A stretch of DNA of 40,107 bases, from positions 1 through 40,107 of the forward strand of contig JADGJT010000212.1 in NCBI GenBank assembly GCA_027604005.1, given 5' to 3'. This document shows positions 32,555-40,107 of this stretch, piece by piece (position 1 is the first letter of the stretch; each line of letters opens with the position of its first letter). The position numbers were made by a program, and so were the translations under genes. Under the pieces are notes generated by a model that worked only from the letters and a program-made list of their open reading frames with translations, had not been told where the DNA came from and searched no databases. The DNA is from Dinochytrium kinnereticum. Taxonomy: Eukaryota; Chytridiomycota; Chytridiomycetes; Chytridiales; Chytridiaceae.

Positions 32555-33796
32555 ATGTCCTTTCCGCACACTGACATTCCATTACTTGCTGAGCAAGGCC
32601 AACGGCTCTGGAAGTGTTTGGATGATCTGAGCGCATCTGATCCTGAGGTACCGATAAGCCTCTTACCGCTGAGGCTAAAAAGTGCATATGCTGCAGGCTT
32701 ACAAGAAATTCATTGTAAACATCAGAAAGCAAGCACAGGCAGAAAAGGAAGCAAAGCCAAAGCTGGTTGAACCAGGGTTCTGCGTCAAATATGCTGCAAG
32801 ATCAAGCAAGCTCGATAAACCCGTCTTTATCAACGTTGTGAAGTCAAAGAGAATAGCTGCACCCCCAGAGAATGACCCGCTGAATATTCCAATGTGTCTG
32901 TCAACTGTCAGAGAGCACATAACCGCAGACGGTGGGACTCTTTATAAATTCAAGTACGTGATTAACACATCAATACATAGGAAAGAGTGCTCGTGTTGTT
33001 GACTGTGTGGTCAACTCGGCAATAATTGAGAGATGCCAATCAGATAGTTTGTTCAAGGCCGACCTTACTGCCCTCGCCGTTTATTCCGTCAGGGAGCAGG
33101 AACTAAAATCTCTTCCTTCAACATGTTGGTGGTACGCTATTATTTGGTACTCATATGTAATTAAGATGACGAGGTATTGGAAAATCACTATGAAGGACCT
33201 GTCGGTTGGGATGCCTATGGAAGACCGATACATAGCAACATCAACCCCCCTTCCGAACATCCAATCCAGGAAGCGATTGCGGCTGCCAAAGAGCCGAATC
33301 TGCATTGGAGCACAGATCAGTGGACTGAAGCGGTTGAAACTCTAAGGTTACCAGGTGGAAGTATTGTTGGTGATGACTCGGTTCCTGCACAGAAGAATAC
33401 TCTTATTCAGGAGCTAGATGCGGACTTTCCTATAGCTTTGGAATCGATAACCCATGAAGAAAAAATTAATAAGGCGACCGACAGTCGAAGTATAGATACG
33501 GTAGTACCCCAGTATACAGTCGAGAGGTCTGGCCTTGGAATTTTATACAGCATTCACTTGCCTGATGTGGTACGTGTAAACGTCCTTTAATTAAACAAAT
33601 GTGCTGTTGATCCCTTTATATGTTTCAGGTGTCTGGAAAATGTATTGATGTTTCTGTCGCTGATGGGCAAGTTCGAGTAAAGAGCGGAAGGTACTCGCTC
33701 TATCTCGAGCATCCTCAGGGGGTCTCGCAGGATGACTGCGTTCTCAAGTTTGTGAAATCAAACCGTACTTTAAAGCTTCGGTTTAATTTTAAGTAA
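32555..33796 (+). CDS. PIH1-domain protein, PIH1D2-like (HSP90/R2TP co-chaperone, dynein assembly type)
   Basis: PIH1 proteins link R2TP/HSP90 to client assembly; several (Kintoun/DNAAF2, PIH1D3, PIH1D2) serve axonemal dyneins. Proposed exons are 32555-32647, 32697-32957, 32986-33124, 33166-33569 and 33629-33796 (1065 nt, 354 aa). The N-terminus RLWKCLDDLSASDPEAYKKF resembles PIH1D2. The PIH1-N core follows: EPGFCVKYAA, KPVFINVVKSKRIAAPP, IPMCLSTVREH, VVDCVVNSAIIERC and ALAVYSVREQ. Then DAYGRPIHSNINPPSEHPIQ and, after an acidic linker, a C-terminal CS-like beta domain (LGILYSIHLPD to NRTLKLRFNFK). The 28-nt intron at 32958-32985 is suspiciously short, so the junction there may be wrong; the GTTGGT donor at 33125 is non-standard but restores frame. 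Confidence 0.78.
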
Positions 33797-33842
33797 TAAT
33801 AAGCAATTTGATCAATACCTGCTGAATTCAGTAAAAGCGCAA
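33797..33842. terminator. 46-bp gap between convergent stops of PIH1D2-like and BUD23
   Basis: Two convergent genes end 46 bp apart, so their 3' untranslated regions almost certainly overlap. The gap is AT-rich (TAATAATAAGCAATTTGATC near its left end). Confidence 0.4.
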
Positions 33843-34985
33843 TCAAAACTTTATTCTTCTTTTCCTAGCAGTGTATTTGCTGTCAAGAGGCACGTTCGCT
33901 TTACCCCTCATCCTGTTCAGCTCCTTCTTGTGTAAAACGTAATCCTTTTTAGAGGCATCCCCCCCATTCGATCTTTGCTTACGAAGCCGATTTCTTTGAC
34001 GACCCGTATATTCCACACTGCCACCACCCATCGTTTCATCCTCCAGTCCGGCAGGAACTTTTGGCGCTGCCCGAGTATCGCCTGCGTATCCAGCAAAAAG
34101 GCAGAGATAGTATTTTTTAGCTTTCGCCGAGTTGGGGTAATCCACCACAAGACCACCAGTGAAACCACACCGCAATGCTGAACTCAGAATGAGATCGCAT
34201 TGCTTCTCGTTCTCGGGGTAAAATTGGAAGACTGCTCGAGCTCCTCTTGATAGGGATGTGTATAAGGTGCTGAAAAATCTATTGAGTCTACTGCGAGGCT
34301 CATGGGTTGCATAATCCGCATTGCAGAGCCATTGAAGAACTGAGATGCTAAACGGTGTGAGATTGGTCGTGCAAATGGGCATTCGACGTTCTGTAAGAAA
34401 AAATGTGATCATTACCTTATGGCCCCATCAAAAGTACCGGGTCTAAAACATACGCCTTGTCCGATATCCTTCAAAATTAAATCTCCCTCAACTTCCCTCT
34501 CTGCCGCAACGCCTATGATCGTATTAATATTGTGTAAATGACTGGCCAATAGAATTACCTAACATATGCGAGCTAATATCCACACCAACCCAATGATGAC
34601 CCTGCTCCTCCAAACATTCCCCACTAAGTCCTGATCCGCAGCCAATGTCCAGAATGAAGCAAGTCTCGTCAGGGAGATTTAGCAGCTCGATTGCTCTCTC
34701 TGTCATGGCCGTTTGAATCTCGATGACTCTAGAACTGTGCAGAAAAAGGCAGAGGAGTCAGCCCCAGTAGAAACAGTACTGATGGATTGGGGGTGTAATG
34801 GTTGCAGCTTACTTTGCAGTATACTTTCCAGCCTCATCCTCGCCATAGAACTAACAGGGAGGAATGCATTCACCGTGAGAATGGCGTAAATGGAGGGTTC
34901 AAAGTAAAGTGATTAGCACAGGATAGCTGGACGGAAGTGGTGATCTTACGATCTCTGGTGGTGCGGTGTGCTCAGGTCTACTCAT
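33843..34985 (-). CDS. BUD23: 18S rRNA (guanine-N7)-methyltransferase BUD23
   Basis: This SAM-dependent enzyme (WBSCR22 in animals) methylates a guanine of 18S rRNA with Trm112 as partner and is needed for 40S subunit maturation. The first exon is [12 protein letters not shown]; then [35 protein letters not shown] motif [18 protein letters not shown], and [11 protein letters not shown]. After an intron come [32 protein letters not shown] and a partner-interface region with [13 protein letters not shown]. The C-terminal WBS domain is clear: [20 protein letters not shown] and a basic nuclear-type tail ending [12 protein letters not shown]. About five exons with short introns. Canonical residues look intact. 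Confidence 0.95.
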
Positions 34986-35131
34986 GGATGCTTTATTGAC
35001 AAACCCTGTTAACAACAAAAAAAAAAAAAAAAAAAAAAGAGAGCGTCCGAGAGTGTGTGTGACGGGGTTTGCTTCTCGCTGACTTGTTCGCTTCAACCAC
35101 ACAACAAGGGACTACAAGGGACTGAACAAAA
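34986..35131. promoter_or_regulatory. 146-bp divergent promoter region with a poly-A tract
   Basis: Divergent starts of BUD23 and the cortical PH protein are 146 bp apart. The gap holds a ~20-nt A run (about 35019-35038) and then GAGAGCGTCCGAGAGTG. A poly(dA:dT) tract of this kind can act as a nucleosome-free bidirectional promoter, but that is inference. Confidence 0.4.
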
Positions 35132-38100
35132 ATGACGGACAGGGAGGCCACCGACTCCACCGACCCACCACGAAGCCATGACGACTACCAGCGCATACTT
35201 AAGCAGAAGGACGAGGTTTTAATGCTACACTGATTCGCTCTGTCCTTAACACCTTTCTCTCACAAGGATATTGTGCTGGCAGCAAGTCTTGGACAATCAC
35301 TGCTGAAAGAGGTTGAGGCTCTGCGGCAAAAAGTCCGCGAATACGAAACAAATCAACAGCGTCATCGTGAAATGGTTATCGAAAACCCATTTGAAGTCGT
35401 AAGTACTCGTCATCATGCAAATATTGTATTGAATATAACAATCCCGCTTCCCTAGGACCCACCCCCCTCACAAAAAACGTTGGATCCCCTACAGAGGCAG
35501 TCCAATGCCCAAGCATCAATATTAGCTTCTTCCTATATTAAAAAGGCAGAGCGCCTGAGGTTGGGACCTGAGCCAAAACCACGAGACGATTTTGAGCGCT
35601 TAAGAACCGGAGAGGCTCAGCATGAGCCAGGTACTCCGGATTTTTCTCTAAGAAAGCATCAAGGGGGGCTAAAGCTTCCACGATCGGTGAAAGCTGAGAA
35701 AATGAGAATTATGCTGGAAGATGATGAGATTGGGACACCCAGAATGAATCCCCCGCCACAAGCTTTCAAATCTGCCATCAATCCTGACCTTGCAGCAGAG
35801 ATCGACAACACTCTTATTAAACATGTGAGATACCTTCAACAGAAGCTCACCGCGACGGAATCGAGTCGTATGGAATTGCTGGACAAAATGGAATTTCTTG
35901 AGAGATCAATATCAACATTAAAAAGACAAAATGAGAGATACGCATCCAACGAAGGTAATTAACAACGATTTCCATTTAAGCAATAAATTAAAAAAGTACT
36001 AGCAAAACTTAGCGAACGAGTATGGGAGCTTGAGATGGAGGATCAACGTCATCAGGAGACAAAAGAGACATCGGAAGGCGAGGCGAATAAGCTAAAACTC
36101 ATGATTCGGGGCCTTCAATCCGAGATCACGACATACAAAGAGCAACTAGAGTCGATTAAGGGATCAGAACAAAACTGGATTGCTATAAAAGACCAGTTAT
36201 CCTCGAAATTGGAGAATGAGATAAATTCGAGGAGACGTATGATCATTACGCTGCAGCGGGAGAAGGCTGATCTGAACGAGAAAAACACAGAATTGATGAA
36301 ACAGCTAGAGCTTCTTCAGCAGAGTCGGCGTGGATTGATATGGCAAGGCGGCCATAGGTCGTCAAGCCCAACCCCTTCCCATAACCTTTCCGGAGGGGTT
36401 GAAGATCAGAGAAGTATAGGTGGTGTCTCATTCACTGCAACGCCAGACGCTTCACCCACCAAAAGAAATAACTCTCTTTTCCTCGAATCACTTTCAACTT
36501 CGCTAAGCCACGCTCAAATGCAGAATGAAGCTCTTAAGTGCGAGAACAGTATCTTGAGTGAGGAGGTAGCTGAATTGAAGCGACTTCTTAATGATGCCCA
36601 AGAATCAATTGAGAATCTTGAGTTTAAGGCTAGCCGTAATAATTTTGGAAATTGCGATGAATTCGATCAGGGCTCGGAAATGCCGTTTGATTCTCTGTCA
36701 CGTAGTTTCCATCTTGGACAACTGGCTGTACATCCTGTTACGACTAGTCAAGTAGTTTCTGAAAATGTCTCGCATGAAGAAAAGCTTCCTTTACAGAGAT
36801 TAGAGTCAGACCTTACAATAGGGTCGGAGCACAATTGGTGAGAAACTATAGTTTGGATTATCAATTGAAAATAATTATAGGTACAGAGAGACGGACGTTA
36901 ATCTTTCAGAAATAAGTAAAGCATATCATTCCACTTCGACCCTAGAAGCAAGCTATCCACCTTCCCAAGATAGCAGCAAGGACATGCAGTTTGATACACC
37001 TATAGTCCCTACGACACCGATCTTAAGTGAAGGTCTCGTTCAACTGGAGAAGAAGCCTAGCCAGCTACCCGTTGCTGACTTCAAAGTTTCTTCTTCATAT
37101 GACAAGGCATCATACCCCGCTCCGTCTCAATTGCCTGCAATTGAGAAGATGGTTGCCTCTGGACGTCTACCTCCTATACTTGACCTTGCCTCTCATATCT
37201 CTTCATCTCAGATACCATTAATCGAGCAAATGGTCTCCGCTGGACGGTCTCCTCCGGTGCATGAACAGGCTTCCCATGTCTCTTCGTCTCAAAAGTCTAC
37301 AATTGCGCAAACGGTCGCGGCTGGACGCTCCCCCCCGCTGCCTTTACACGTCACTTTGTCTAGCAAGCCTTCAGTTGAGGAGACGGTAGACGACGCTGCT
37401 AGACATCCTCCTGCGATAGAGGACATGGGTTCCCTAATTTCTGCGTCTGATTTGTTTCCAATTGAGCAAAGGGTCACAGTTGGATGTCCCCATCCCACAA
37501 ACGAGTCTTCATCTCACACCAACTTGTCTCATTTGTCCTCAATTACAGCAATCGCGGCTGGACGCCCTCATCTAAATGAAAATTCATCACATGATATCAC
37601 GTCTCAGTCGCCTTCACCCAAGCAAATAGTAGTAGCTAGACCTCCTACTCCCGTCTATGAACTCATATCTCCGATTTCTCCATCTCAATTGCCCCTCATT
37701 GATCAGCCTGTCAAAGCTGGACGCTTACCTACCACCCGGCGAGCTCGCACGAATCGAACTGCCCTTGATCTACCCGAGTCACCCATAAAGGATTTGAGCT
37801 TAAAGGGAGATGACAGATTAGAATTAAGTGCATTGGAATCGAGCGAAGGACAGAGCCTGCCTTCGAGCCCGAGTTTGAGCCAAGATCGGGACCATTCACT
37901 TTTAAAAGGGTTGGGACAATATCCTGGTTCTGCTATTGAGGGTCTGACGTCGGCTATGATTGGAGCATGGGTATGAGATATGCCATGTGCTTACTTCTTA
38001 TACTTTATAGTTCCAAAAGTATAACCGGTTTGGAAAAAACCCTCAGCTTCGATTCTTTTGGGTTGATCCGTACCGCAGGTGCATTAACTGGGCTGACGCG

Positions 38101-38554
38101 CCTTTAAACCAGAAAAGAAAGGTCACATCAAAGTCTGGTGGGTCTTCTAAATCAAAACCCTTTCTAAATATCTGGACTAACGTTGTTGTACCTAGCCTAT
38201 ATTGAAGACATCTACTGGTCCGAACTACCAGAAAGTCACCGCAACTATCCTCCAAATGAAGAGCATACCCTAACAATCCGAAGTACCGCGAGGACCATCA
38301 TCCTAATACCCACTTCTTGGCCAGATTTCTACTCTTGGATTGTCGGAATCCAGTTGTTACTTCAACATCCTAACAATGATTCAAGCAATCCGCTTATTTT
38401 TGAAAATGCTGGAGGAGGAGGTGGTCATCCGCGGACTCCCTCCCGCGGCGGACGGTCTCGTGCGGGAAGTATCGGAAGCGTAATGCAGTCTTTGAGAAAA
38501 CCGAGAAGCTCCAGTTTATTAGTTGCAGACGAAAGTGAGGTTAAGCATAGATAA
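35132..38554 (+). CDS. coiled-coil cortical protein with Num1/Mcp5-type C-terminal PH domain
   Basis: Exons 35132-35215, 35267-35398, 35456-35954, 36003-36837, 36881-37970, 38011-38137 and 38196-38554 give 3126 nt (1041 aa). The first ~500 residues are largely coiled coil (ESSRMELLDKMEFLERSIS, ELKRLLNDAQESIENLE). A low-complexity middle contains a degenerate 27-residue repeat (separate entry). The C-terminus (about 880-990) reads FQKYNRFGKNPQLRFFWVDP, RRCINWADAP, YIEDIYW, HTLTIRSTARTIILIP and FYSWIVGIQLLL. This matches the fungal PH_12 domain of Num1 and Mcp5, which binds PI(4,5)P2 at the plasma membrane and tethers dynein or mitochondria. The opening FFWVDP corresponds to the family FFWVHP. 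A Gly/Arg/Ser tail (TPSRGGRSRAGS) ends the protein. The usual Num1 EF-hand and tandem repeats are absent. Confidence 0.8.
37125..37760 (+). repeat. degenerate ~27-residue (81-bp) tandem repeat within the cortical PH protein
   Basis: About eight units follow the pattern SQLPLIEQMVSAGRSPP + about 10 residues with ASH and SS. The first three are close copies (SQLPAIEKMVASGRLPP, SQIPLIEQMVSAGRSPP, SQKSTIAQTVAAGRSPP); later ones drift (SDLFPIEQRVTVGCPHP, SQLPLIDQPVKAGRLPT). A preceding partial unit begins at about 37070 (SQLPVADF). Confidence 0.75.
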
Positions 38555-40107
38555 ATAAATGATCATTCATGTGGATATTAAAGCTCTGCTTTCTTGTCCA
38601 TTGTGGATCACGAGTTATAAAGTGCCTAAATGAGCACGGCCAATCCTAGCTAGAAGAAAATGCTAGTGAGAAACGTCGTCATACCGCAGACAGGAATATC
38701 CCGAGAGACAGAAACTAGGATATGAATTAATTAACTGTTTTGCAGTAGATAGAACCGTAGTCGTCTAAAAGAAGTCTCAGGGCGGAAACGGAAACTGATC
38801 CCAGATCACGCCGCCAAGGGCAGTGGAAAGATAACAAGAGACACCCAACAGGGAAAACTGGGGACAAGAGAAGAGAGAAAAGAAAAACAAGAAGAGCGGA
38901 AGTTTGGGGAATGGATGGAGGATGGCAAAATGAGAGGCCTTGACGATGAATGTGTTGAAAAGTCAATAAAGAGCTTCTCGATGGCATCTGATATTTTTTT
39001 TTTGTGTTTGTGAGCCTTTAGAACTTAGAGATTTATTTGATTGTAAAGAGAGAGAGTTTTAAGTAATCGCTATCCACCTTTTCCATGCTGCCCTTTTTAT
39101 AGCCGTAAGGATTTTCTCTTTGCGACGTGAGGCGTCACCATTGACGCCTCTCCTGCGGCCGAGGGGTCCTGGCCGCAATGCCCTTACAAAAAAAACAATA
39201 AAGAAGTTGAAGTTCAAACATAACTTAAACGAGTGAAAAGAAAAGGGGAGGGAAGAAGAGTCAATCTGCGGTGCTGCAACTCCATCAGAGTGCGTCAGAA
39301 TCCGTTAACTTAACAATCCCCCTTTCCCGACCATAGAATGAAAGAAAGGAAAAAACACATAAAAAAATAAATAAATTAATATGATCCTGTGAGAATCTAG
39401 CGTTTCTCACATGTTTGCTGCGGCGAGTTCTCCCATTCTAAAGTCCTCTGTGCACCTTCTCCCTCCATAAAGTGGTTCTCCGCGAAGACAGTTTTTTCCA
39501 TGCTTTTCTTTTCTTTCCTTTGAGGGTTTTTTGGTCCTTGGCGTGCTTTTCTGCGTTTCTCATTTCTTTTTCTTTGTTGCTGTCATCATCTGCCCTTCCG
39601 GCGTGCCTGTGCGTTTCTCGCGGGAATGACTGAAGGTATACTGGCGATTAACACTTTTGTTCCAGGACTGACAACGTGTTGTTGAGGTAGGAGAGGAATG
39701 TTCTCTGGAAAGGGGTGAAGACCGAATTTTGTGTGTTGGAATAAAAGATACTTGCGTGTGCACTCGAAACTGGTTCATGTTAGCGAGATGCGCGCCGCTG
39801 CAGGTTCTAAGTATCTTATATACTTATGTCACTGCCATTATGACTTTTCACTCTGACTGATTAGCTTTGGGAATCATCATGGTCTACGACTGATGTTGAA
39901 GTCTCAGCGATGGATACAATTATATGTGTTTACTCCACCGAGAATAGATATGTATAAGACTCTTGAATAAAATCACGCGTATACAGCAGTCCTCCCTAAA
40001 AGAAATAGAAGAAATGCCTGGAGACGTCCAGACACGGCGTTTGTTCCTGTAACGACCCGTAGCATGGATTCTGTTTTTGCTAGGTCGCGGGATTGCTTTC
40101 TGCGTAC
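38555..40107. other. long region without a recognised gene
   Basis: No convincing exon was seen on either strand in 1.55 kb. The left part (38.8-38.95 kb) is purine-rich on the plus strand; 39.2-39.4 kb is A/G-rich and 39.48-39.60 kb T/C-rich. Open frames at 38727-38987 and 39560-39778 are low-complexity. A compact inverted-repeat element lies at 39105-39187. The far right could hold the start of a gene that continues beyond the window, but I cannot support one. Confidence 0.55.
39105..39187. other. compact three-stem inverted-repeat element
   Basis: Two adjacent perfect hairpins are visible: GAGGCGTCA (39129-39137) with TGACGCCTC (39142-39150) around a 4-nt CCAT loop, and TGCGGCC (39154-39160) with GGCCGCA (39171-39177) around a 10-nt loop. 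A possible closing stem pairs GTAAGG (39105-39110) with CCTTAC (39182-39187). The element is GC-rich inside AT-rich surroundings and is followed by an A run. It is not a tRNA cloverleaf. It could be a small structured RNA, a processing signal or a remnant of a short mobile element; I cannot decide. Confidence 0.5.

Noticed and set aside
38727..38987. Minus-strand open frame with a hydrophobic Leu/Ser stretch
   Set aside because: It is the complement of a purine-rich tract with no recognisable domain, no splice support and no homologous motif.
39105..39187. tRNA gene at the structured element
   Set aside because: No anticodon arm, no T-loop GTTCRA-like box and wrong stem lengths.
39560..39778. 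72-residue minus-strand frame
   Set aside because: Low-complexity Ser/Thr/Arg composition ending in a Lys run; nothing supports coding.

Overview
The window looks like nuclear DNA of a flagellated (zoosporic) fungus or a close relative. The inference rests on three things. Spliceosomal introns are frequent and the genetic code is standard, with TAA, TAG and TGA all used as stops. Two proteins are fungal in flavour: a Num1/Mcp5-type C-terminal cortical PH domain and a FYVE-RING protein like yeast Pib1. Three others have relatives tied to cilia or flagella: TSNAXIP1-like, TTC6-like and PIH1D2-like. I cannot name the species. All gene models below were spliced by eye from GT..AG junctions. Where I added up exons they keep frame and give whole codon counts (TSNAXIP1-like 548 aa, FNTA 301 aa, PHD protein 436 aa, Ank-DysF-FYVE-RING 827 aa, TM protein 794 aa, PIH1D2-like 354 aa, cortical PH protein 1041 aa).

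Layout. 1-435: AT-rich simple repeats and a possible TATA box. 436-3947 (+): TSNAXIP1-domain coiled-coil protein; its second intron holds a peculiar array of GAGCGAAGCGAG mirror repeats, part of it recently duplicated. 4207-6084 (+): farnesyl/geranylgeranyltransferase alpha subunit. 6342-11789 (-): Nup214/Nup159-type FG nucleoporin. 11842-13323 (+): PHD plus extended-PHD chromatin reader. 13326-21843 (-): very long TTC6-like TPR protein. 22039-24340 (-): dolichol kinase. 24812-25060 (+): COX17. 25185-26576 (-): DCC1, a subunit of the alternative RFC clamp loader. 26838-29888 (-): ankyrin-DysF-FYVE-zinc finger-RING protein. 29945-32438 (-): single-pass membrane protein with a long disordered tail. 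32555-33796 (+): PIH1D2-like dynein/HSP90 co-chaperone. 33843-34985 (-): BUD23 rRNA methyltransferase. 35132-38554 (+): Num1/Mcp5-like cortical anchor with an internal degenerate 27-residue repeat. 38555-40107: no gene seen, but a compact structured element at about 39.1 kb.

The genes are mostly unrelated housekeeping functions packed tightly. The PHD and TTC6-like genes converge with stop codons two bases apart, and the start codons of NUP214-like and PHD diverge across 52 bases. The first ~6.4 kb differs from the rest: its introns are long (58-971 nt) and full of homopolymer runs, while introns further right are mostly 40-60 nt. The most novel-looking item is the single reading path that joins ankyrin repeats, a DysF domain, a FYVE finger, a C2HC (UBZ4/Rad18-like) finger and a Pib1/ZNRF-type RING, suggesting a membrane-recruited ubiquitin ligase not described in this combination as far as I know.
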